64,000 nt of DNA from Candidatus Phycosocius bacilliformis (lineage in GTDB: Bacteria; Pseudomonadota; Alphaproteobacteria; Caulobacterales; Aquidulcibacteraceae), in contig NZ_BFBR01000001.1 of assembly GCF_003112735.1 (NCBI RefSeq), positions 1 through 64,000 of the forward strand, given 5' to 3'. The translations under genes were made by a program, and so were the position numbers. Below the pieces are notes generated by a model that was not told the DNA's origin, did not search any database, and worked only from the letters and a program-made list of their open reading frames with translations. Shown here piece by piece: positions 18,234 through 28,310 of this stretch (position 1 is its first letter; each line of letters opens with the position of its first letter).

Positions 18234-19238
18234 TCACCCGAACACAGTGTTGTGCAACCCAAACCCATGCTCGAACAGCAATGCGGCAAACAGGGCGGTC
18301 AAGTAAAGTAACGAAAACGCAAACAAATCCCGCGCTGGGCGGTTATCGATTTGCTTGTCAGAATAAAGTGCCCGGCCCTCTTCCCTGCCATCCAAATCCC
18401 CCGCGCGGGACCGCAGGACCCGCCACGCCAGCAAAAGGAAGACCAGACCGGTTGAAATTGACACCCACGCATAAATGACCCCGCCAAGGCCGGTGATCAC
18501 AGGGGCAGCACCGACAATGACCAAGGCCACTGAATAGGCAAAGATTTGCCGCCGGGTCGACGCCGCACCCTTGGCAACAGGCATCATCGGTACATTGGCT
18601 GAGGCATAATCACCGGCCTTGTAAAGCGCCAGCGCCCAGGAATGAGGTGGCGTCCACAAAAAGATGATGCCCACCAGAAGCCAAGCGTCCAATGGCATGG
18701 TGCCGGTCGCTGCCGCCCAGGCCACCAAGGGTGGTAAGGCTCCAGCCAGCCCGCCAATCACGATATTCTGGGGGGTCGAGCGTTTGAGCCACATGGAATA
18801 GACTACGGCGTAGAAGAAGATGGTGAAGGCCAAAAGGCCTGCCGCCAAATAACCCTTGCCAGTCAATGCCAAGAGCAGCACCGACAGAATGCTCATGACA
18901 ATACCCATGGCCAAAGCCTCGTCCTTATGGACGGTTCCAGCAGGCACAGGCCGCATGCGGGTGCGTTTCATCAGCCCATCAATATCGGCATCCACCCACA
19001 TGTTGAGCGCGCCGGCGGCCCCCGCCCCCATGGCAATGGCAAACACCGCCAGCGCACCCAGAATGGGATTATGGTCTGCGGGCGCGCAAATATAGCCGAC
19101 TACCGCGGTGAAGATGACAAGCGACATCACCCGCGGTTTCATCAGGTCGAGATAATCCTTCCAATCAGCAATGCGCTGACGGGGCTCACGGTCTGGCGGG
19201 GCTTGGCCCGGCGCTTGGGGGGCAGACATATCGGTCAT
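18234..19238 (-). CDS. ctaB: Heme O synthase (protoheme IX farnesyltransferase)
   Basis: A 334-residue polytopic UbiA-family prenyltransferase that converts heme B to heme O, the precursor of heme A. Seen: DYLDLMKPRVMSLVIFTAVVGY, the first Asp-rich motif NMWVDADID (N-x3-D-x3-D), RTRMRPVPAG, and the second substrate motif region with LKRSTPQNIVIGGLAGALPPLVAW and FLWTPPHSWALAL. About nine TM segments are evident. It lies downstream of ctaD across a terminator-like hairpin and upstream of coxF. Confidence 0.96.
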   Translation of the reverse strand: MTDMSAPQAPGQAPPDREPRQRIADWKDYLDLMKPRVMSLVIFTAVVGYICAPADHNPILGALAVFAIAMGAGAAGALNMWVDADIDGLMKRTRMRPVPAGTVHKDEALAMGIVMSILSVLLLALTGKGYLAAGLLAFTIFFYAVVYSMWLKRSTPQNIVIGGLAGALPPLVAWAAATGTMPLDAWLLVGIIFLWTPPHSWALALYKAGDYASANVPMMPVAKGAASTRRQIFAYSVALVIVGAAPVITGLGGVIYAWVSISTGLVFLLLAWRVLRSRAGDLDGREEGRALYSDKQIDNRPARDLFAFSLLYLTALFAALLFEHGFGLHNTVFG

Positions 19239-19255
19239 GGTGGCCTTCTACAAAA

Positions 19256-19286
19256 CGCGCTCCCGAAGTGGTCCTCCGGGAGCGCG
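19256..19286 (-). terminator. Terminator/attenuator-like hairpin between ctaD and ctaB
   Basis: A perfect 10-bp stem (cgcgctcccg 19256-19265 with cgggagcgcg 19277-19286) with an 11-base loop, followed by ttttg on the minus strand. Position between the structural genes ctaC-ctaD and the assembly genes suggests partial termination that lowers expression of the latter. Confidence 0.75.
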
Positions 19287-19314
19287 CCAAGTCTGGTGAG
19301 AGACCGAAGCTGGA

Positions 19315-20994
<1,680 letters not shown>

Positions 20995-21011
20995 TTATGT
21001 GTCCCTGAGAT

Positions 21012-21878
21012 TTAGTTGGCTTGAGCCGTTGCGGTCGAAGCAGGCTGGGTGGCAGCGAATTGAACCGCTGCCGGGTTGGTGGACCCTGCATCAGCCGATT
21101 TTTGCGATGCGATCCACGCGTCGAACTCAGCCTGAGGCACGGCTTTGATCTCAACCGGCATGTAAGCATGCTTCACGCCGCAGATTTCCGAGCATTGTCC
21201 GTAATAAAGACCGGGCTTGTCAACGCGGAACCACGCTTCATTCAAGCGCCCGGGCACCGCGTCCATCTTCACGCCGAACGAGGGCATCGCCCAAGAATGG
21301 ATCACGTCAGAGGCCGTTACCTGAACGCGCACCACTTTGCCAACCGGCACAACCACCGCATTGTCAGTGCCGAGCAGATAAGGCTTACCCGCCGCTTTGG
21401 CGTCGGCCTCTGGCAGCATATTGGAATCAAAGCCAACGCCCTCGGCGTCGACATATTCATAGCTCCAATACCACTGGTGGCCAGTGACCTTCAGCGTCAT
21501 GTCATATTTCGCCGGTGTCTGATCTTCCTTGTACAAAAGCGGGAAGGAATAGGCCGAGATACCAGCCAAGATCAGGACCGGAATAATGGTCCACACGATC
21601 TCGATCGTCGTGTTGTGCGTGAATTTGGCGGGTTCTGGGTTCGCCCGCTTGTTAAAGCGAATGATGCAGTAGGCCAGCAGGCCAGCCACAAACAGCGAAA
21701 TCAGAACGATGATCGGCAACAACACATAATCATGAAAGAATGTGATGTCCCGGGCCACTTCGGTGACCGGTGCCTGCAGGCTGAGGCCCTTGTCATGCGG
21801 CTGATCTGCCCAAGCCAGATTGGCGGTCGAAGCCGCCACGATCAATCCGGCCAATCCCGTCGATTGCCAACGACGCAT
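21012..21878 (-). CDS. ctaC: Cytochrome c oxidase subunit II
   Basis: A 288-residue subunit that receives electrons from cytochrome c. Seen: a signal/first hydrophobic segment, two TM helices (~52-72 and ~92-115), the WYWSYEYVD strand, and the complete CuA site H194, C229, E231, C233, H237, M240 in DVIHSW and QCSEICGVKHAYMP. A low-complexity Ala/Thr/Ser tail follows residue ~260. A GGGGAG ribosome site precedes ATG 21878. It is the first gene of the oxidase operon, and its promoter lies in the 433-base gap shared with tldD. Confidence 0.98.
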   Translation of the reverse strand: MRRWQSTGLAGLIVAASTANLAWADQPHDKGLSLQAPVTEVARDITFFHDYVLLPIIVLISLFVAGLLAYCIIRFNKRANPEPAKFTHNTTIEIVWTIIPVLILAGISAYSFPLLYKEDQTPAKYDMTLKVTGHQWYWSYEYVDAEGVGFDSNMLPEADAKAAGKPYLLGTDNAVVVPVGKVVRVQVTASDVIHSWAMPSFGVKMDAVPGRLNEAWFRVDKPGLYYGQCSEICGVKHAYMPVEIKAVPQAEFDAWIASQKSADAGSTNPAAVQFAATQPASTATAQAN

Positions 21879-22311
21879 ATGTTGCTCCCCTTAACCACGT
21901 CAAACCACCTGACGGGGTCTCGTAGGAGCGACATAGCTCTCTGAGACCAATTGTCACGTGCGTCGATGTGCGCAAATTGTCGCAGGGCGACACTGAGTCA
22001 CCCCTCCACCACGTGGCCATAACACGCTTGGGCAGCGCGGGGAAAGTAGGCCGACACATTGGAAACACCATGCTTTTCAGTTGCCAAAGCAATTTTGCTG
22101 GGCCTGCAAGGATAAGAGGGGCCCTTGACCAGGTTCTGAGCCTATTTTTGCAGCCGATCCCAGCCACCAACAGGTCGCCCAGAGGCTAAGATATGCCCTA
22201 TATTTTCACTTCAATTTGATCGGCGAACACTGCGCTCTGCATCCGGGCTGCGCGGCTGGTTTGCAATGGCGCAAACAGGGCTTAAGTCTGCATGACAGAA
22301 AAGGAAACCTC
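21879..22311. other. Divergent promoter region ctaC / tldD
   Basis: 433 bases between two divergently transcribed genes. It should carry promoters for both. Two related words, accaattgtcac near 21946 and caaattgtcgc near 21972, and a further gcgacact close by may be an operator, but I cannot assign a regulator. No RNA gene or repeat is visible. Confidence 0.35.
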
Positions 22312-23745
22312 ATGAGCGAGCATGCATTGACCTCCAACTTGGCACCGTCACTGACCGATATGGCCCTCGAAGCTGGCTCTGAAGCGGTGTTGAAGGACGC
22401 GCTGCACCACGCCGATGACGGCGAGTTATTCCTGGAACGCACACGCGGGGAAAGCTTTCTGTGGGATGATGGTCGCCTTAAGTCCGCATCTTATGATTCT
22501 GAAGAAGGATTTGGTTTGCGCATCGTGGCCGGTGAAGCCGCAGGCTATGCCCACGCCAATGAGTTATCCAATGCGTCCTTGAAACGCGCCTCTGCGGCGG
22601 CCAGCATTGCCAAGCGTGGCTATTCGGGCAGTCTGGCCACGGCCCCTGCCCGCACCAATGCCAAGCTTTACGCCGACGCTGATCCTCTGGCGGCCCCGAG
22701 TTTTGAGACCAAAATCGCAACCTTGGGCGAGATTGACGCCTATGTGCGGGCCAAGGACCCCCGTGTGGTGCAAGTGTCGGTCTCGCTGGCAGCCTCGCGC
22801 AAGGAAATCGCCATTGTGCGGCCTGATGGCGACGTGCGCACCGACACGAGGCCCTTGGTCCGGGTCAATGTCTCGGTCACGGCCGAAAAGGACGGACGGC
22901 GAGAGAGTGGTTCGGCGGGGGCTGGCGGGCGGGCCGATTATGCACGCTGGATTGAGTCGGGCCGCTTGAAGGAATTGGCTGACGAGGCCTTGCGCGTCGC
23001 ACTCGTCAATCTCGATGCCATCCCAACACCTGCCGGTGAAATGGATGTGGTGCTGGGTCCCGGCTGGCCCGGCGTGCTGTTGCATGAGGCCGTGGGTCAT
23101 GGCTTGGAGGGCGATTTCAACCGCAAGGGCACCAGTGCCTTTGCTGGCATGATCGGCCAACGCGTGGCCTCACCGGGTGTCACCGTGATTGATGATGGCA
23201 CATTGGCCGACCGGCGCGGGTCGCTCACCATTGATGATGAGGGCACGCCGACCCAGCGCACCGTGCTGATCGAAGATGGCATTTTGGTTGGCTATCTGCA
23301 GGATCGCATGAATGCGCGCCTGATGGGGGTGGCCCCGACAGGCAATGGCCGGCGCGAGAGCTTTGCCCATATCCCGATGCCGCGCATGACCAACACGACG
23401 ATGGAGTCAGGCTCGATGGACCCCGCCGAGATCGTCGCCAGTCTCAAACGCGGAATCTATGCCACCAATTTCGGTGGCGGCTCGGTCGACATCACGTCGG
23501 GAAAATTCGTGTTCCAATGCACCGAGGCCTATCTGGTGGAAAATGGCAAGATCGTCGCGCCCGTCAAAGGAGCCAGCCTGATCGGTGACGGGCCGACCTC
23601 CCTCACGCGCATTTCCATGATCGGCAATGATTCACGCCTTGATGATGGCGTCGGCACCTGTGGCAAAGCTGGCCAGTCTGTCCCTGTCGGGGTTGGTCAA
23701 CCAACATTGCGCATCGGTGGCTTGACCATCGGCGGGGCGGGGTGA
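22312..23745 (+). CDS. tldD: Metalloprotease TldD
   Basis: A 477-residue protease of the TldD/PmbA (U62) family, which usually acts as a TldD-TldE heterodimer trimming unfolded peptides and RiPP precursors. Seen: the zinc motif HEAVGH (H258, E259, H263) followed by GLEGDFNRKGTSAFAG, the GSVDITSGKFVFQCTEAYLVENGKI stretch and the GDGPTSLTRISMIGNDS segment near the C-terminus. Start ATG 22312 is preceded by AAGGAAA; an in-frame upstream extension exists but lacks support. The partner gene tldE is not in this window. Confidence 0.96.
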   Translation: MSEHALTSNLAPSLTDMALEAGSEAVLKDALHHADDGELFLERTRGESFLWDDGRLKSASYDSEEGFGLRIVAGEAAGYAHANELSNASLKRASAAASIAKRGYSGSLATAPARTNAKLYADADPLAAPSFETKIATLGEIDAYVRAKDPRVVQVSVSLAASRKEIAIVRPDGDVRTDTRPLVRVNVSVTAEKDGRRESGSAGAGGRADYARWIESGRLKELADEALRVALVNLDAIPTPAGEMDVVLGPGWPGVLLHEAVGHGLEGDFNRKGTSAFAGMIGQRVASPGVTVIDDGTLADRRGSLTIDDEGTPTQRTVLIEDGILVGYLQDRMNARLMGVAPTGNGRRESFAHIPMPRMTNTTMESGSMDPAEIVASLKRGIYATNFGGGSVDITSGKFVFQCTEAYLVENGKIVAPVKGASLIGDGPTSLTRISMIGNDSRLDDGVGTCGKAGQSVPVGVGQPTLRIGGLTIGGAG

Positions 23746-23753
23746 CACGGGTA

Positions 23754-24090
23754 TCATCCCGGACGGCGGCAGCCGATCCGGGACCTTGTGCTGCAAGAAC
23801 GCGAGGAGGTCCCCGCTCTTCGCTTCGCTCCGGCGGGGATGACACCGTTGGGAAAAGTGTAATTATACAATGCGCTGTCATCCCGGACGGCGGTAGCCGA
23901 TCCGGGACCTTGTGCTGCAAGAACGCGAGGAGGTCCCCGCTCTGCGCTGCGCTTCGGCGGGGATGACACCGTTAAAAAAGTGCAATTATACAAAGTGTTG
24001 TCATCCCGGACGGCGGCAGCCGATCCGGGATCATGTGACGCACATGCGCCACAAGGTCCCCGCTCTTCGCTGCGCTGCGGCGGGGATGAC
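23754..24090 (+). repeat. Three tandem REP/BIME-like double-hairpin units
   Basis: Units begin at 23754, 23878 and 24001 (period 124 then 123). Each starts tcatcccggacggcgg and gives a first hairpin (tcccgga ... tccggga), a variable ~22-base spacer, then a second hairpin from ggtccccgctct to ggcggggatgac. Units 1 and 2 share the spacer ttgtgctgcaagaacgcg, and unit 3 has a different spacer with a cgcacatgcgcc stretch. Linkers between units are AT-rich (gtgtaattatacaa / gtgcaattatacaa). The ends of each unit are themselves inverted (tcatccc ... gggatga). Similar sequences are common intergenic elements in alphaproteobacteria. Confidence 0.9.
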
Positions 24091-24108
24091 ATCGTTTAGA
24101 GAAGATTT

Positions 24109-24320
24109 TTGTCTGGAAGCGGTTTGGTGATCCCCAGGGTCGCCAAACCGCACTCTCAATTGTTCTTGCGACATCTGGGTGGTCACGTGCGCAGCTTTGC
24201 TGCGTCGCGGTGCGATCGGTTTTCACAGAAAACCGACACTTGACGACCCAGATGTCGCGCTCAAACTCGATGGGCCGTTTTGGTGAAACATGGGTTTCAC
24301 CAAAGCGGTTCCAAGTAGAA
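24109..24320. repeat. Multi-hairpin inverted repeat element
   Basis: A large imperfect inverted repeat. The inner arms (24169-24184 and 24241-24256, gacatctgggtggtca against tgacgacccagatgtc) differ at one position. The outer arms are each a hairpin: cggtttggtga ... tcgccaaaccg at 24120-24150, and gttttggtgaaac ... gtttcaccaaa at about 24277-24304. The central part has a further hairpin cggttttcacagaaaaccg near 24216-24234. The whole aligns to its own reverse complement over about 75 bases per arm. It may be a MITE-like element, a structured RNA or a fused REP pair. Confidence 0.6.
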
Positions 24321-24429
24321 AAGCCAAACCCACAAGGCGGTGCCCTCCCAAACGGCGAGGCCGTGTCCCAAACCTTATCGCGTCAGCCACGCCTTGACCC
24401 GGCCCACAAATCCACGCTTTTGAAGAGCC

Positions 24430-25278
24430 ATGCAGTCCTTGTCCCAAATATTGCCCGCAGGCCCGGCCAACCTCCCGATCAGCCAGATTGAAACCCTGCT
24501 TCTGCCACGACTGGCCGACATCAGCCTGAAACTGATCGGCGCGATCCTTTTATGGTTTGTCGGCCGCTGGGTGATCGGCTTCATAAACCGGGCCTTGTTG
24601 CGTGGTCTGCTCAGCCGGGCGATGGATGCGACGTTGCGGACTTGGATCACCTCCATCGTCACCATCGGGCTCAATATTTTCCTGATCATCGCCATCCTGA
24701 ACATATTCGGGATTGAGACCACGAGCTTGGCTGCCTTGGTGGCCGCCGGTGGATTGGCCATTGGTGCGGCCTGGTCGGGCCTGTTGTCAAACTTTGCCGC
24801 CGGTGTCTTCCTTATCCTGTTCAAGCCGTTTCGCGTGGGTGATGTGGTCGCTGTGGCGGGCATTTCAGGCACGGTGGTCGAGGTCACGATGTTTGCCACC
24901 ACACTCAACACGGCAGACAATGTCCGCACCACGATTGGCAATAATGCGGTGTCGACCTCCATCATCCAGAATTTTTCGGCCAATCCCTATCGGGCAGTGG
25001 ATTTGCGCGTTCAGCTGGCTGCCAGCATCGCGCCGGATGAGGCCAAAGCCGTCGCACGCGCTGCGTTAAGCGGCATCGCCAATATTCTTGCCGATCCAAG
25101 CCCGGTCACCGAGATCCTTGAGTTTGCAGAAGCCGGACCACGCCTCGTCGTGCGGCCCTTCTGCCACAATGACCATTATTGGCAGGTTGCCTATGAGGCG
25201 CAAATGGCCATTGCCACAGCTTTTGTCGACGCAGGCTTCCCGCAGCCCTCTGTGTCGCTGGCCAGCAAGCCGAACTGA
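24430..25278 (+). CDS. MscS family mechanosensitive channel
   Basis: A 282-residue inner-membrane channel that opens under hypo-osmotic stress. Seen: three TM helices (about 28-50, 70-95 and the pore helix ~95-125). The pore-lining TM3 reads TTSLAALVAAGGLAIGAAWSG, then GLLSNFAAGVFLILFKPFRVGD, the MscS signature leading into the beta domain (VVAVAGISGTVVEVTMFATTLNTADN) and an alpha/beta cytoplasmic vestibule. The length is typical of the E. coli MscS class. It stands alone downstream of the repeats. Confidence 0.95.
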   Translation: MQSLSQILPAGPANLPISQIETLLLPRLADISLKLIGAILLWFVGRWVIGFINRALLRGLLSRAMDATLRTWITSIVTIGLNIFLIIAILNIFGIETTSLAALVAAGGLAIGAAWSGLLSNFAAGVFLILFKPFRVGDVVAVAGISGTVVEVTMFATTLNTADNVRTTIGNNAVSTSIIQNFSANPYRAVDLRVQLAASIAPDEAKAVARAALSGIANILADPSPVTEILEFAEAGPRLVVRPFCHNDHYWQVAYEAQMAIATAFVDAGFPQPSVSLASKPN

Positions 25279-25362
25279 TGCAGCCCGCCTTGGCAGGTTG
25301 CCGGACCGGCCAGAAAGAAGATATATCCTTTCCAGTTTCTGCCGCAGCAAGGACGTGACACC

Positions 25363-26070
25363 ATGGCCCCGACCGACACTGATTTGACCTTTGCCTCCAC
25401 CATGGTGCGGGAGGATTTGACGGCGCGGCAAATGTTTGAGCGGGTGCGCGCCAACCCCAATCGCGCCCGCTTTGGTTTTGGCGAACGACTGGCGGTCGTC
25501 AATATCGACTTCCAGCAAGCCTACACGCGGCCGGATTTATTCCCCAACACCGCCTATGTTACCGATCCCCGCCAGATTGAGCATACAAACCGGATCAGTG
25601 CCTTGGCGCGGGCGGCCGGCATGCCGGTGATCTGGACGCGGGTGGCTTACAAGCCCGATGCGGGCGATGCAGGTGTCTGGGGCACGCGCACCAATACGGC
25701 CGACAGCTTGCAAAACATCAAATATGACAGCGAACGCCACCAATTCGACCCCCGCTGTGAGATCGATCATGGGGTTGACCTCACCTATACCAAGCGCATG
25801 CCATCGGCATTCTTCGAGACCCAACTGGCCAGCTATCTCGTCTGGCACAAGGTCGATACTGTTGTGGTGACGGGGGGCTCAACATCAGGCTGTGTGCGCG
25901 CCACGGCGGTGGACAGCCTCAGCCACGGTTATCGCACCATCGTGCCGGAAGAATGCGTGGCCGATAAGCACGAAAGCTATCATTTCGCCAATTTGACAGA
26001 CCTCTTGTTGAAATATGCCGACGTGGTGGGCGTGGCAGAGATTGACGCCTGGTTTGCTGGGCGGGGGTGA
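25363..26070 (+). CDS. Isochorismatase-fold amidohydrolase (N-carbamoylsarcosine amidase-like)
   Basis: A 235-residue cysteine hydrolase. Seen: the catalytic triad D49 (VVNIDFQQAYT), K144 (TYTKRMPSAFF) and C177 (GGSTSGCVRATAVDS), with the SGCVRATAVDS element and N-terminal extension resembling N-carbamoylsarcosine amidases rather than nicotinamidases. The reaction is hydrolysis of a carbamoyl or amide group. A PuuE/allantoinase-like deacetylase lies 2.2 kb downstream, so a ureide or purine-related breakdown role is plausible, but the substrate is not proven by sequence. Confidence 0.85.
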   Translation: MAPTDTDLTFASTMVREDLTARQMFERVRANPNRARFGFGERLAVVNIDFQQAYTRPDLFPNTAYVTDPRQIEHTNRISALARAAGMPVIWTRVAYKPDAGDAGVWGTRTNTADSLQNIKYDSERHQFDPRCEIDHGVDLTYTKRMPSAFFETQLASYLVWHKVDTVVVTGGSTSGCVRATAVDSLSHGYRTIVPEECVADKHESYHFANLTDLLLKYADVVGVAEIDAWFAGRG

Positions 26071-26087
26071 GGGTTTTAACTCTCGAT

Positions 26088-26178
26088 GTCATCCCCGCCG
26101 AAGCGAAGCGGAGAGCGGGGACCTCCATGTGAAAATGCGGCACAAGGTCCCGGATCGGCTAACGCCGTCCGGGATGAC
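26088..26178 (-). repeat. Single REP/BIME-like unit, inverted to the 23.8-kb array
   Basis: gtcatccccgccgaagcgaagc at its left end and a ccggatcggctaacgccgtccgggatgac right end are the reverse complement of the array units, with spacer ccatgtgaaaatgcggcac. Both hairpins are intact. It sits 17 bases after the amidohydrolase stop, between convergent genes. Confidence 0.85.
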
Positions 26179-26300
26179 AATCATGAGCCACCTTGGCACG
26201 GGACTGACCCGTCGGCTTTCGCGTCAGGCCGGCTCTAAGCCTCGCTGTGCTCGCAGCTTCCCGAATTTGCTTGTTGCGCAAGTTTTGGGGGTGATCCCCC

Positions 26301-28100
26301 TCACCCAATCGCCTCATCCAGCAACAGCGCGCGTGCATAGCGCACAGGCGGTGAGCCAAAGCCCAATATTCCATCATGATAGGCCTTAAGCGTAAAGGCC
26401 GCGCCTTGTTTGGCCTTGGCCGCGGCACGCGCTTCCATGTGTTCGGAGAAGCCGACGAAATAGGTGGAGAGCTGGGTGACAGACAATTGGGCACGACGCC
26501 ATTTACCGGCGGCTTCGCGTTCTTCCTGGAAGGCGGTTTCGGTCAGGAAGGTCATGACTTGGGCCTCGCTCCAGTCATCGACATGGATGGCCTGATCGAT
26601 GATGGCATTGGTGATGGTGCGCAACAGCACTTTGAGCTGGGTCAAACGATAAAGCGGATCGTCGGCCATAAAGCCTTCTTCCACCATCATCGTCTCAGCA
26701 TAGACCGCCCAGCCTTCCACAAAACTGCCCGACCCCAGCACCGCCCGCAAAATGGAAGGGTGGGTATTGGCGTGGAAAATCTGAACATAATGACCGGGCA
26801 TGGCTTCATGTACGGCAATATCTTGGATGGCGCGGCGATTATATTCGCTGGTGAAGGAAATCGCTTGCTGATCGGTCCAGTCATCGGGAATGGGCGAGAC
26901 CGCATAGAATGTGTCCAAATGCTTTTCCAGCGGCCCGGGACTGTCGCAATAAGCCACAGAAAAACCGCGCCGGAACTCCGGCATCAAGATGATGCGGACA
27001 GGGCCGTCTGGCAGACGGATCAGATCCTTACTGGCGACAAATTGGCGGGCAATTTCGGTTGCCTCCGTTGAAACCTCGACCAGCTTGTCGCGCGCGGGCC
27101 GATCAGCTGCGGCCAGGTCAAGTGCAGCGCGAATGACCTTTTGTTGCTGGTCTGGCGTCGGATCAGCGGGCATGGGCGGGGCATCGGCATGGCCTGCCAA
27201 AGCCCGAACCGAGACCGCATACATGTCGGCGCGAACCTGTTTGACAGCCGCGTCAGCCCGGCTTCTAATCTCTTGGCGTGAGAGGGGTGACAGCAAGGTA
27301 TAGGCAAGTTGCTGGTCAAAGACACGGGCACCTGCCCGGAAATCGGCCTTGGCTGCGGGCAATAAAGTCGTCTCGATCCAGTTCTGATGGGTGTCAATTG
27401 CGGCAAAAAACTGGGCAATTGCCGCATCAAGGGCTGCAAGGTCAACGCCTTGCAAAGCCGATTTTACCGGCTCAACCATATCAGTAATGATAGATTTGAG
27501 GCCTTGGTTCTGGGCCGCATATGTGAGTGCATGGGGTGTGGGAACGCGGCTCGGTACAAGGCTCGCCCGCGCCTCAGCCAGAAAGCCTGGAAGGCGGCGC
27601 AGACGCGCGGTCACAGCCTTCAGGCGTTGGGGCAAGGGTGCAAATTCGCGGGCCAACAGATTATAGAGGCTGCTCCCGGCCTGATCCTGCCACACCAAGG
27701 GGTTCCACGCCCATTCTTCCAAGGTCTCGCTGCGCCAAATCTGGGCCTGCACCTCATTGAGCAACATGGCCCGATCCACTTGATTGTCGCGCGACAGGCT
27801 GTTGGCGGGTAGAGCCATCACCTTGGCCAGACTGGCTTTGGCGTGTTGCAGGCTTTCAGCCCGCCCCTTGGCGGACATATCAGGCAGGAGATGGTCAAAA
27901 CGATGATCACCGGTCCAAGTCGCAGTGACCGGATTTAGCCGCATGGTCTGATCAAGCCAGTCAGCAGAAATCTTGGCAAAGCGGGCATCGGCCCCCGTCT
28001 GCCCTTTTGCTGCGGCAAAACTGGGTAGCAGCGGCACCGTCAAACCGGCCCCGAAAGCCCCTAAAACTGTGCGGCGCGATGTCTGTTTTGATCGGGGCAT
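26301..28100 (-). CDS. Exported DUF885 family protein
   Basis: A 599-residue protein with a twin-arginine signal (SRRTVLGAFGAGLTVPLLPSFAAA, residues ~8-31) and a DUF885 body. Seen: the HExxPGH-type metal motif HEAMPGHYVQ near residue 445, GSFVEGWAVYAETMMVEEG downstream, and MTFLTETAFQEEREA. DUF885 proteins resemble zinc peptidases of the gluzincin type and are usually periplasmic or lipoproteins; the activity of this one is unproven. Start ATG 28100; a TTG five codons earlier is in frame. It is flanked by hydrolase genes on the other strand. Confidence 0.88.
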   Translation of the reverse strand: MPRSKQTSRRTVLGAFGAGLTVPLLPSFAAAKGQTGADARFAKISADWLDQTMRLNPVTATWTGDHRFDHLLPDMSAKGRAESLQHAKASLAKVMALPANSLSRDNQVDRAMLLNEVQAQIWRSETLEEWAWNPLVWQDQAGSSLYNLLAREFAPLPQRLKAVTARLRRLPGFLAEARASLVPSRVPTPHALTYAAQNQGLKSIITDMVEPVKSALQGVDLAALDAAIAQFFAAIDTHQNWIETTLLPAAKADFRAGARVFDQQLAYTLLSPLSRQEIRSRADAAVKQVRADMYAVSVRALAGHADAPPMPADPTPDQQQKVIRAALDLAAADRPARDKLVEVSTEATEIARQFVASKDLIRLPDGPVRIILMPEFRRGFSVAYCDSPGPLEKHLDTFYAVSPIPDDWTDQQAISFTSEYNRRAIQDIAVHEAMPGHYVQIFHANTHPSILRAVLGSGSFVEGWAVYAETMMVEEGFMADDPLYRLTQLKVLLRTITNAIIDQAIHVDDWSEAQVMTFLTETAFQEEREAAGKWRRAQLSVTQLSTYFVGFSEHMEARAAAKAKQGAAFTLKAYHDGILGFGSPPVRYARALLLDEAIG

Positions 28101-28310
28101 GCTTGTGTCTCCCAAGAGCTTTGCTGGGCGCAGTATAGGGGCCTGTTGGACAGGCTGTCATCCCTATCGACGAGCATCATCTGGGGAGCGTAAATGGGCT
28201 AGCCGTGGCGCGTGATCGTAACGCATCCGCCTTGCTAGATTTCCCCATGACTGAGAGCCTCAATCAAGCAGCCCCTTGCCTTCCCCCCACAGGTCGCGCA
28301 AACTTCATCT

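Larger units (their letters stand above)
23746..24429. other. Repeat-filled intergenic region between tldD and mscS
   Basis: 684 bases without a credible protein gene; open frames across it are by-products of the repeats. It contains three tandem double-hairpin units and a ~210-base multi-hairpin inverted repeat (both listed). The last ~110 bases before mscS presumably hold its promoter. Confidence 0.6.

Noticed and set aside
23754-24090. CRISPR array
   Set aside because: Unit length (~123 bases) and conserved internal hairpins with the same spacer in two copies do not fit short repeats with unique spacers; no cas genes are near.
23742-24226. Open frames on both strands across the repeat array
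   Set aside because: They repeat with the ~123-base unit and consist of REP-derived peptides (PDGGSRSGT, RSEERGP), so they are shadows of the repeats and not genes.
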